DNA from: Lentimicrobiaceae bacterium
Lineage (GTDB): Bacteria > Bacteroidota > Bacteroidia > Bacteroidales > Lentimicrobiaceae
Assembly (NCBI GenBank): GCA_028697695.1
Contig: JAQVEI010000094.1
Location: 1 to 7,180, forward strand
Direction of reading: 5' to 3'
Length of the DNA stretch: 7,180 bases
The position numbers and the translations under genes were made by a program. Of the stretch, positions 1 to 6,006 are shown piece by piece. Each line of letters starts with the position of its first letter. The first letter of the stretch is position 1. The notes beneath the pieces are model-generated. The model was not told where the DNA came from. It did not search any database and worked only from the letters and a program-made list of their open reading frames with translations.

Positions 1-76
1 AGCCAGACCCACAAATTCACCATATTCCATTTGTGAACGCTGTATTGTGGATGCGGTAAAGATTATTAACCACTTG

Positions 77-303
77 TTAAATTAATCGCGGCTTTTCAGC
101 TTCATCCGCTGAATGGTAGATTACCCGCACAATTTCATCATCAGTTTTCCCTTAAGCTCTGGCTTTGCAGAAATCACCATCCGGCTCAGGTGCTTAATTG
201 TTTGTCTGCCTAAAGTGATTGCTTCTGGCAATTCTTAATTAAAATGTAAATTGGTGTGAAATTTTTCACAATAAGACGAAATTAACTTTACCAATCCATC
301 CAT
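77..303 (-). pseudogene. Possible decayed short gene, unidentified
   Basis: Read on the minus strand, this stretch gives protein-like text from an ATG at 303-301 to a TAA at 79-77. It is interrupted by an in-frame TAA (237-235) and by a frame change in the A-run at 148-145. Before the change the text includes ELPEAITLGRQTIKHLSR and ISAKPELKGK. One base later it continues as TDDEIVRVIYHSADEAEK and ends in PRLI. Restoring one A would join the two into a product of about 75 residues with one internal stop. I do not recognise a family. The open pieces are only about 22, 30 and 22 codons long, so chance is a real alternative. The region also contains the CRP-like palindrome and lies just upstream of the protease promoter, so it may simply be regulatory spacer. 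Confidence 0.28.
255..270. promoter_or_regulatory. CRP/FNR-type palindromic operator candidate
   Basis: The sequence TGTGAAATTTTTCACA is a perfect 7-bp inverted repeat with a 2-nt centre, and it matches the classical CRP consensus TGTGA-N6-TCACA exactly. Its centre (262.5) lies about 61 bp upstream of the transcription start expected from the element at 310-317, which is the usual place for a class I activator site. That a CRP/FNR-family regulator binds here is inference; Bacteroidota members of the family do not all use the E. coli site. Confidence 0.45.
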
Positions 304-309
304 TTTTTA

Positions 310-317
310 TACTTTCG
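310..317 (+). promoter_or_regulatory. Bacteroidota-type -7 promoter element for the C1 protease
   Basis: TACTTTCG differs at one base from the Bacteroidota -7 consensus TAnnTTTG. A TTTA at 287-290 lies 19 bp upstream and could serve as a weak -33 element (consensus TTTG). Transcription would start near 322-324, leaving a leader of about 22 nt before the ATG at 346. No Shine-Dalgarno sequence is visible, which is normal for the phylum. Confidence 0.4.
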
Positions 318-345
318 GGGCATACAAACATCAAAACCCTGCACG

Positions 346-2805
346 ATGAATAAGACTCTTCTGGTATTCACTTCCCTGCTCATAGCATCAGGCGCTTTCG
401 CTCAAATTCCTGCCACATATGATTTGCGTAATGTAGATGGTGTAAATTATGTTACTTCGGTAAAAAGTCAGCAGGGCGGCACTTGCTGGACTTTTGGAGC
501 AATGGCAGCTATTGAAGGCAACCTCATGCTCACGGGAGTCTGGAACAATGCGGGTGAAGCAGGCGAACCCAATCTGGCTGAGTATCATCTGGATTGGTGG
601 TGTGGGTTTAACGACCATAACAATGATGATATTGATCCGCCTTCAGGCGGTGGGTTGGAAGTGCATCAGGGTGGTGATTATATGGTTACCTCTGCCTACC
701 TTTCCAGGGGTGAAGGAGCGGTAAGAAACATTGACGGCCAATCTTTTGATACTCCGCCAGCCAGGCATCTCGATTCCTACCATTATTACTATCCACGCGA
801 TATAGAGTGGCATACGGTGGGCGATAATCTGGAGAATATCAACGTGGTAAAGCAAAGTATTATGGATAATGGGGTGATGGGGACCTGTATGTGTTACGAC
901 GGCGCCTTTATCTCCAACTCCGTTCATTATCAGCCGCCTTCTTCAAATATGGACCCGAATCATGCCGTAGCAATCATTGGCTGGGACGACAACAAAATAA
1001 CGCAGGCTCCCCAACCGGGTGCCTGGCTGGTTAAAAATAGTTGGGGTACAGGCTGGGGGCAGTCGGGATTTTTTTGGATATCCTATTATGATAAACATGC
1101 CGGACATCATCCCGAGATGGGGGCGATTACATTCCGCAATGTTGAACCCATGCAATACGACGAAGTTTATTACCACGATTATCACGGTTACCGGGATACA
1201 CTGAATATCGCGTCTGCTGTCTTCAATAAATTTGTCGCAAAGGGAAATGAAACCCTGAAAGCAGTCAGCTTTTTTACGGCGGTGGATTATGTGACTTATA
1301 CTGTTAAAGTTTATGGTGAATTTGATGGAGTACATTTGCAGAATGAACTTACATCAGTGCAGGGGAGTATTTCCGTAAGGGGTTTTCACACGATTAATCT
1401 GGTCAATTTAGTGCATATTGCTCCCGGAGATGATTTCTATGTGTATCTCTCACTTTCGGATGGGGGCTATGCCTATGACCGCACCTCTGATGTGCCGGTA
1501 TTGCTGGGTGCCAGATACAGAACCATTGTAGAGTCGACAGCCAATGAAGATGAAAGCTATTACATGTTGAATGATGAATGGCTTGACTTTTACAATTATG
1601 ATGAACCCGCTGGTTATCAGCACACCGGAAATTTCTGCCTAAAGGCATTGTCCACAGTAAGCGGAATGAAAGTTAGTCCCGGCGAGCCTTTCCATCCTAA
1701 GGGAGAGCAAGGTGGTGGCTTCGACCCCGAAAGTAAGGTTTATACCCTTGAAAACCTGGGGAGTGCACCCATAGATTATGAGGTGATCAATGAACCTGCT
1801 GCTGCATGGTTAAATTTATCCGGTGCGTTACAGGGAACACTTAATGCGGGAGAAATCGTTGAAATAACTTTCCAAATCAATGAAAATGCGAATTTGCTTG
1901 CTGCAGGCGCCTACCCAACCACTGTAAAGATCATCAATAATTCTACACATATTGGCGATACTGAAAGGGGAGCGGTTCTGATTGTGGGTGATGGCGAGAT
2001 AAAATATGAATGGAATTTTGATGAGGACCCGGGTTGGACTATGGATCCTAATTGGGCTTTTGGACAGCCTAAGGGACAAGGCGGGCAGCATGGTTCCCCT
2101 GATCCCCGTGCAGGGTTCACGGGAGAAAACGTGTATGGATATAACCTTGCAGGTGATTATACCAATAACATGGCCGAGAAGCATCTTACCTCAACAGCAA
2201 TCAACTGTGCCAATCTATATGATGTAAAGCTCAGGTTTATGCGCTGGCTGGGGGTTGAGGCTCCACAATATGATCATGCTTATGTGAGGGTTAGCAATGA
2301 TGGAGTAAACTGGACCACAGTATGGGCCAACGAAGCAGAGATGACCGGGGGTGCCTGGGATGAGTCCGTGCTTGACATTTCTGCCGTAGCTGATAATCAG
2401 GAGAGTGTTTACCTGCGATGGACCATGGGAACCACCGATGCCGGGTGGGTTTACTGTGGCTGGAATATTGACGATGTGCAAATTCTCGGAGTGGATGACC
2501 TGACAACCGAAGTGATTATACATCCTGAAAACAGGATTAAACTGGGTAATTACCCTAATCCTTTCCGCTCAGAAACTTTAATTGAATATGAGTTAATCCA
2601 GGGTACACAGGTTTCTCTGGCTATCTATGATGTCACTGGAAGAAAGATCAATACCCTGGTGGATGGATATCAGACGGCCGGCGAAAAGATGATTTTGTGG
2701 AATGGTACAGCAGCAGACGGAAGTAAAGTAAAAGCCGGAATATATATTGGTATTTTGCGTACGAATAATCATGTTTCGAGCCAAAAAATGATGCAGATCG
2801 AGTAA
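346..2805 (+). CDS. Secreted C1-family (papain-like) cysteine protease with T9SS type A sorting domain
   Basis: This 819-residue protein is probably secreted and degrades extracellular protein. Residues 1-19 form a signal peptide with cleavage after AFA. The papain-like domain (about 22-265) begins with YDLRNVDG and holds the nucleophile Cys47 in QQGGTCW (oxyanion Gln42 or 43), His206 in DPNHAV and Asn231 in VKNSWGTGWG, so the catalytic residues are intact. There is no room for an I29-type inhibitory propeptide, because the mature domain follows the signal peptide directly. Residues about 272-435 resemble the lectin-like domain found after bacterial C1 peptidases. Residues about 440-548 look like an Ig/BACON-type beta domain (LENLGSAPIDYEV). 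Residues about 553-715 look like a MAM-like jelly roll (ending NIDDVQI). Residues 730-819 form a T9SS type A C-terminal domain (NYPNPF, YDVTGRKI, AGIY, final SQKMMQIE), which predicts export by T9SS and cleavage or surface anchoring. The gene stands alone behind its own promoter. Family assignment is firm; substrate and middle-domain names are inference. Confidence 0.93.
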   Translation: MNKTLLVFTSLLIASGAFAQIPATYDLRNVDGVNYVTSVKSQQGGTCWTFGAMAAIEGNLMLTGVWNNAGEAGEPNLAEYHLDWWCGFNDHNNDDIDPPSGGGLEVHQGGDYMVTSAYLSRGEGAVRNIDGQSFDTPPARHLDSYHYYYPRDIEWHTVGDNLENINVVKQSIMDNGVMGTCMCYDGAFISNSVHYQPPSSNMDPNHAVAIIGWDDNKITQAPQPGAWLVKNSWGTGWGQSGFFWISYYDKHAGHHPEMGAITFRNVEPMQYDEVYYHDYHGYRDTLNIASAVFNKFVAKGNETLKAVSFFTAVDYVTYTVKVYGEFDGVHLQNELTSVQGSISVRGFHTINLVNLVHIAPGDDFYVYLSLSDGGYAYDRTSDVPVLLGARYRTIVESTANEDESYYMLNDEWLDFYNYDEPAGYQHTGNFCLKALSTVSGMKVSPGEPFHPKGEQGGGFDPESKVYTLENLGSAPIDYEVINEPAAAWLNLSGALQGTLNAGEIVEITFQINENANLLAAGAYPTTVKIINNSTHIGDTERGAVLIVGDGEIKYEWNFDEDPGWTMDPNWAFGQPKGQGGQHGSPDPRAGFTGENVYGYNLAGDYTNNMAEKHLTSTAINCANLYDVKLRFMRWLGVEAPQYDHAYVRVSNDGVNWTTVWANEAEMTGGAWDESVLDISAVADNQESVYLRWTMGTTDAGWVYCGWNIDDVQILGVDDLTTEVIIHPENRIKLGNYPNPFRSETLIEYELIQGTQVSLAIYDVTGRKINTLVDGYQTAGEKMILWNGTAADGSKVKAGIYIGILRTNNHVSSQKMMQIE

Positions 2806-3087
2806 TGGAAACATTTCGTACAGGAAGAATTTGGTGTACATAGTGCTCAATTAAGTTTAGAATGCAAATTTGTAAATGGCCTGAGCGAAAAGATCCGGTG
2901 GATGGTTTATGTTGCCAGCTTAAGAGCATCACACTCAGCAAGACTAAAGTATTGACTGATGGCTGTTACATGTGGTGTCGTTCTTATTGAATCCGCCAAA
3001 CTGCCTTCAGCCACCTCCATTAAATTGATGTGGAGAATGTCACACAGTGGGTTAGCAGGCTTGTAAAATATTCCCCAATTGATAAAA
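2806..3087. other. Convergent intergenic region, no supported gene
   Basis: This spacer lies between the 3' ends of the protease (+) and the DUF72 gene (-). No hairpin followed by a T-run stands out for either gene. A minus-strand frame (about 3025-2907) gives plausible protein text such as MEVAEGSLADSIRTTPHVTA and ends in AECDALKLAT, but it is short, lacks a visible promoter and matches no family I can name. It could be a gene remnant or part of a dispersed intergenic repeat. Confidence 0.4.
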
Positions 3088-3804
3088 TTATATAAGATTT
3101 TCAAATTCCTGAGCATTTAAAATTCCTGCTGTTCCGGCTGTATTGTTAAAGATAACATAAGCCTGTTCGGCGGTTTTAAAGCTTATAAGTTTTTCATGAA
3201 GGTTTCTTAGGTAATCTGCCGGGTAAGATGAATGAAATAAACGGGGTGAACCGTGTAACCGGATATAAACGCGGGGTGCAGTTACTATAAAATCATCAGG
3301 CATTGTTGGGTGGCTTACACTGCAAAAGGTAATGTTATTGGCTTTAAATGCTTCATAAACATCTTGTTTCCACCAGGATATGTCCCTAAATTCAATCACG
3401 TTGTTAAATTCAGGTTTTAAATTGTTCAAAACCAAATCAAGGGTTTGCTCAGTATATTTAAACGAAGGTGGAAACTGAAATAGTAAACACCCCAGCTTTT
3501 CCTGAAGTCCGTTTCCACATGCATCATAAAAATCACTTATTTCAGGCGTGCAATCTGTGAATTTTTTGTAATGGGTTATCAAGCGGGGTGCCTTTACTAT
3601 AAATAGAAAATCTTTCGGACTTTTATTATACCAGGCACTAAGCATTTTAGCCGTGGGAAATTTATAAAAGGTTACATTTAGTTCAATCGTTTTAAAATAT
3701 TCGCAATAAAATGTAAACCATTGTGCAGGCTTCAGGTCCACAGGATAAAAAACCTCCTTCCAATGCCTGTAATAAAACCCTGAACACCCTGTTCGTATCT
3801 TCAT
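3088..3804 (-). CDS. DUF72 domain-containing protein (YecE-like)
   Basis: This 238-residue protein belongs to the DUF72/YecE family, a TIM-barrel-like family of unknown biochemical role, probably cytoplasmic. Supporting motifs in order are TGCSGFYYRHWKEVFYP near the N-terminus (family form GTSGWxYxxWxxxFYP), FKTIELNVTFYKFPT, FLFIVKAPRLITH, GCLLFQFPPSF, NNVIEFRDISWW, YIRLHGSPRLFHSSY and a C-terminal YVIFNNTAGTAG, where the family usually has a YVYFNN-like strand. No signal peptide is present and the length is normal. I start it at the ATG at 3804 because the conserved TGCSG motif follows at once; the frame is open back to a TTG at 3837, but that would overlap the upstream gene. It lies 2 nt downstream of the end of the broken nei-like gene on the same strand, so the two were almost certainly co-transcribed and probably translationally coupled. 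The domain itself shows no damage. Confidence 0.9.
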   Translation of the reverse strand: MKIRTGCSGFYYRHWKEVFYPVDLKPAQWFTFYCEYFKTIELNVTFYKFPTAKMLSAWYNKSPKDFLFIVKAPRLITHYKKFTDCTPEISDFYDACGNGLQEKLGCLLFQFPPSFKYTEQTLDLVLNNLKPEFNNVIEFRDISWWKQDVYEAFKANNITFCSVSHPTMPDDFIVTAPRVYIRLHGSPRLFHSSYPADYLRNLHEKLISFKTAEQAYVIFNNTAGTAGILNAQEFENLI

Positions 3805-3806
3805 GC

Positions 3807-4538
3807 TTATGTGTATAAAGTTTGACAATTGATGCAAAAAAAACTTCTTCGCTTGTAATGCCCGGTATATTCTTTAATGATGGGTAAATTACATCATAAA
3901 CATACTTTTTTTGTATGGGCAAGCCAGTGTTTTTTCAAAACATAATTTTTTTTCCATTCGAGGAAATCAAAGCTATAGTTTCGCACTTCCCGGAGAAGTT
4001 TATTCACCTTAACTGCAGGGATTTTGCCTGTCAGGCTGTTGGGATGAACTCTGACCCTTTACAAAACCTCGTTTTTGATGATATTGCCAACTCCTGCAAA
4101 TATGTCCTGACTTAGCAGGGCATCGCAAATTAATGTTTCAGGGATCTTGCCTAATTTGATTTTGGCAGAACGTGTATTCCACGTGTCCGACATCACGTCA
4201 GCGGTGAAATCATACGCCTGAATGGCATCACCTTCAATTAATTTCACCGAGCATGAATAGAAATTCAATTCGCCACTTTCGAAGCTAAAGCCCAATCGTA
4301 CAGGAGTTTCTTTCCTTTCATTTATCCTGTAGGTGCCAAACATCAGCATATGAATGCGAATGGCAAAGTCATCAAAACATATAAGAAAATGCTTTCCCCA
4401 GCTCTTGAATTCAACTACCTTTTTGTGTAATGCCCGCTCTTTTTCAATTTTTGTATTGCCATACACCGCCATCACGGTTTCACCCTCAAATTGCCTGACT
4501 GCATTTTTTAATAATACGATTGATGGACCTTTCGGCAT
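3807..4538 (-). pseudogene. nei: Nei/Fpg-family DNA glycosylase, broken by two in-frame stops
   Basis: The frame encodes a base-excision-repair glycosylase/AP lyase of the Fpg/Nei family. It opens at ATG 4538 with MPKGPSIVLL, keeps the Pro2 nucleophile, the beta-hairpin Lys49 (SWGKHFL) and RIHMLMFGTYRINER, and reaches the helix-two-turn-helix start (QDIFAGVGNIIKNEVL). A TAA at codon 160 (4061-4059) stops it. Without any frame change it then continues RVRVHPNSL, NYSFDFLEWKK and VLKKHWLAHTKKVC to a TGA at codon 215 (3896-3894), and on through RRSFFCINCQTLYT to a TAA at 3809-3807. Thus 243 codons look like a complete gene. The second stop sits inside the first CxxC of the zinc finger (Cys213, Cys216, Cys235, Cys238). 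Residue 3 is Lys, where the family has the catalytic Glu. A 159-residue product would lack the rest of the helix-two-turn-helix and the zinc finger. Neighbouring genes use TAA as a real stop, so recoding is unlikely. I infer recent loss of function. Confidence 0.88.
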
Positions 4539-4938
4539 GGCTCAGGATTTTAAAAATGTGTTAATTGAGATGAATTTACAAAAATCAAGCCTTTATTCTA
4601 TAGTTTACTCCCAATCATTTTCTATCTGTGCGGTAATTTGGTTATGAGAACACTTTACCAGGCTAAGCATCCTTCTGACTTAATTTTATTGGGAGTGTTG
4701 TACTTTATGAATGATAATAGTTTTATTGTTCAAAAAATGCGAATGAATAATCTTAAAAAAGTAAGAATAAATTCTACAGTTATATCATACCGTAGAAGTG
4801 TACATTTTAGTAAAAATAGAATGTATGCACACAGAATTTTTAAGCCTGAGATGGTAAAAAAGGGAATTTTTAAAAAAAATAATGCATAAAACCTACAATT
4901 TATCGGCTTTTGCGAACATCTAAACCAAAAAACTGTTC

Positions 4939-4946
4939 TACTTTTG
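4939..4946 (+). promoter_or_regulatory. -7 promoter element of the HU gene
   Basis: TACTTTTG matches the Bacteroidota -7 consensus TAnnTTTG exactly. The nearest -33-like sequence is CTTTTG at 4907-4912, 26 bp upstream, which is longer than usual. Transcription would start near 4951-4954 and give a leader of about 52-55 nt before the HU start at 5006. Confidence 0.55.
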
Positions 4947-4951
4947 CGTAA

Positions 4952-4966
4952 TACGTTCAAAACGTA
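4952..4966. promoter_or_regulatory. Palindrome at the HU transcription start, operator candidate
   Basis: TACGTT-CAA-AACGTA is a perfect 6-bp inverted repeat with a 3-nt centre. It begins 6 nt after the -7 element, so it covers the expected transcription start. A protein bound here would block initiation, or the repeat could form a small hairpin at the 5' end of the mRNA. Both roles are inference. Confidence 0.35.
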
Positions 4967-5005
4967 GATATGAAACTTATTCTTTCACCTTAAATCAAAA
5001 ACTTT

Positions 5006-5275
5006 ATGAACAAATCAGAATTGATTGATGCCATTGCTCAGGGAGCAGGTTTAACAAAAGCACAGGCCAAAAGTGCCATTAATATTTATCATGAAACCGT
5101 TGCCGGCGAACTGAAAAAAGGCAACAGTGTTGACATTGCAGGTTTTGGGTCGTTTTCAGTAGCTGAAAGAGCTGCCCGCACGGGTCGCAATCCACAAACC
5201 GGTGCTCCATTGCAGATTAAAGCGTCCAGAGTGCCTAAGTTTAAACCAGGTAAAGGACTCAGGGACGGATTATAA
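5006..5275 (+). CDS. hup: HU-family DNA-binding protein
   Basis: This 89-residue histone-like protein has the normal length of an HU subunit. It would dimerise, bend DNA and help organise the nucleoid. The N-terminal helices (MNKSELIDAIAQGAGLTKAQ) match the family. The signature GFGSFSVAERAARTGRNPQTG region spans about 46-66 and includes Pro63, the conserved proline that intercalates at the tip of the DNA-binding arm. The C-terminus VPKFKPGKGLRD is also typical. The ATG at 5006 is the only sensible start, since the first residues are already the conserved helix. It has its own TAnnTTTG promoter, a palindrome at the transcription start and a hairpin terminator 25 bp after the stop, so it looks monocistronic. 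HU and IHF subunits share this fold; the sequence favours HU, but no partner gene is in view. Confidence 0.96.
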   Translation: MNKSELIDAIAQGAGLTKAQAKSAINIYHETVAGELKKGNSVDIAGFGSFSVAERAARTGRNPQTGAPLQIKASRVPKFKPGKGLRDGL

Positions 5276-5299
5276 ACATCCGGTTAAATCTACTAAAGG

Positions 5300-5328
5300 C
5301 AAGCCCGTTTCGTTTGAATTCGGGCTTG
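5300..5328 (+). terminator. Hairpin terminator after the HU gene
   Basis: CAAGCCCG (5300-5307) and CGGGCTTG (5321-5328) form a perfect GC-rich 8-bp stem around a 13-nt loop, 25 bp after the HU stop. It is followed by TTGTTGTGTTC rather than a clean T-run, which makes it a moderate intrinsic terminator. Confidence 0.65.
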
Positions 5329-5330
5329 TT

Positions 5331-5354
5331 GTGTTCATGTGTTCATGTGTTCAT
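5331..5354 (+). repeat. Three perfect tandem copies of GTGTTCAT
   Basis: The 8-bp unit GTGTTCAT occurs three times without a mismatch, starting 2 bp after the terminator stem. The unit length is not a multiple of three and no gene crosses it. It is probably a slippage-prone microsatellite with no role in transcription of the HU gene. Confidence 0.85.
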
Positions 5355-5609
5355 GAGCAGCCCGTTAATAAATGAAAGTTTTGCCATCATGGAAAATGTG
5401 CAGGGCTGAATTCTATGGGTAAAAGCTGACATTGAATGATCACTAATTTTTTCTGCACCGCCTGGTATAGCCCGGATGATTTTGTATCTTTGTTTAGCAA
5501 CTTACTTGTTTAACGCATTATTTGCCATTGGCTGTTGATGAAATTATGGCTGTTTTAAATAACAGTTTGCTTATCTTCTGCATTGTTAATGGTGAACAAA
5601 TAACTATTT
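5355..5609. other. Intergenic region and leader upstream of the two-gene unit
   Basis: Apart from the promoter element at 5485-5492, I see no gene here. The transcript leader would be about 110 nt, which is long for the window. It contains a small inverted repeat, CTGTT-N6-AACAG, at 5550-5565. No riboswitch class is recognisable. Confidence 0.45.
5485..5492 (+). promoter_or_regulatory. -7 promoter element of the 5610-7128 operon
   Basis: TATCTTTG matches TAnnTTTG exactly. No clear TTTG lies at the right distance upstream; CTGG at 5462-5465 is about 19 bp away and is a weak fit. Transcription would start near 5498. Confidence 0.5.
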
Positions 5610-6005
5610 ATGAAACAGATTTACGACACCGGAGCCACTGAGAACTCCATTTTTATGGAAGTTACTGTTGGCACTGCAGGTACTGCATACACTTCTGTTT
5701 ATCTGACAAAAAGTGATGGTCAGAGAGACAAGCTGGGCGAATCTGACGCAGATAGTGGCAATGTAAAAGAAATGAGAATTGGAACAGGCATCGAATTGAG
5801 AAGAACCTGGCTGCAAATACTTACATTCATAGATTTTATTTTAGTGGATGAGAAAAACCAGGATAATGCCATGAATAAATTTCTCATCAGATATATTTTG
5901 CACGGTGGCTTTTCAGGGCATCAGACCTACGTCCATGATCCGGATGATGTAATCGTAATGCCCAATGGCAAAGTATTGGTAACCAAATCAATAGAGCTAA
6001 AATAA
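5610..6005 (+). CDS. Hypothetical protein, 131 residues
   Basis: I do not recognise this protein. It has no signal peptide, no convincing membrane helix and no cysteine. The first third alternates beta-type residues (SIFMEVTVGTAGTAYTSVYL) and is followed by a polar acidic stretch (DGQRDKLGESDADSGN, about 36-51). Then come RRTWLQILTFIDFILVDEKN (64-83), FLIRYILHGGFSGHQTYVHD (91-110) and a final VIVMPNGKVLVTKSIELK. The overall look is a small beta-rich soluble protein. The ATG at 5610 is the start because an in-frame TAA lies just two codons upstream. It ends 1 nt before the next gene, so the two are co-transcribed and probably translationally coupled, which suggests a shared task at the cell envelope. 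That it is a real gene is supported by length, position behind an exact promoter element and the tight junction. Confidence 0.78.
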   Translation: MKQIYDTGATENSIFMEVTVGTAGTAYTSVYLTKSDGQRDKLGESDADSGNVKEMRIGTGIELRRTWLQILTFIDFILVDEKNQDNAMNKFLIRYILHGGFSGHQTYVHDPDDVIVMPNGKVLVTKSIELK

Positions 6006-6006
6006 T

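Larger units (their letters stand above)
4539..5005. other. AT-rich divergent intergenic region
   Basis: This 467-bp spacer separates the minus-strand nei-like gene from the plus-strand HU gene, so it must hold promoters for both. The HU promoter elements are listed separately. For the minus strand the best -7 candidate is GATTTTTG (4586-4579), one mismatch from TAnnTTTG and too weak to call. A plus-strand frame at 4638-4889 is open, but its Lys/Asn/Ile-rich product is what AT-rich spacer gives by chance. I see no RNA gene or mobile element. Confidence 0.5.

Noticed and set aside
2593..2941. Open minus-strand frames overlapping the 3' end of the protease
   Set aside because: They overlap a well-supported T9SS sorting domain and give no recognisable protein.
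3805..3837. Longer DUF72 protein starting at a TTG at 3837
   Set aside because: The extra 11 residues lie inside the end of the upstream glycosylase frame and precede the conserved N-terminal motif; the ATG at 3804 fits the family.
3894..3896. TGA between two zinc-finger cysteines as a possible selenocysteine codon
   Set aside because: The same frame also carries an upstream TAA, which selenocysteine insertion cannot explain, and the active-site Glu is lost. A pseudogene explains all three changes.
4579..4586. Minus-strand GATTTTTG as the -7 element of the nei-like gene
   Set aside because: It misses the conserved T of TA, and no TTTG lies at the proper distance upstream.
4638..4889. Open plus-strand frame of 83 codons upstream of the HU gene
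   Set aside because: The product is rich in Lys, Asn, Ile and Met as expected from AT-rich spacer, it has no recognisable motif and no promoter of its own.
4970..4993. Seven-codon mini-frame (MKLILSP) in the HU leader
   Set aside because: Short ATG-to-stop runs are common by chance; there is no run of regulatory codons or attenuator hairpin.
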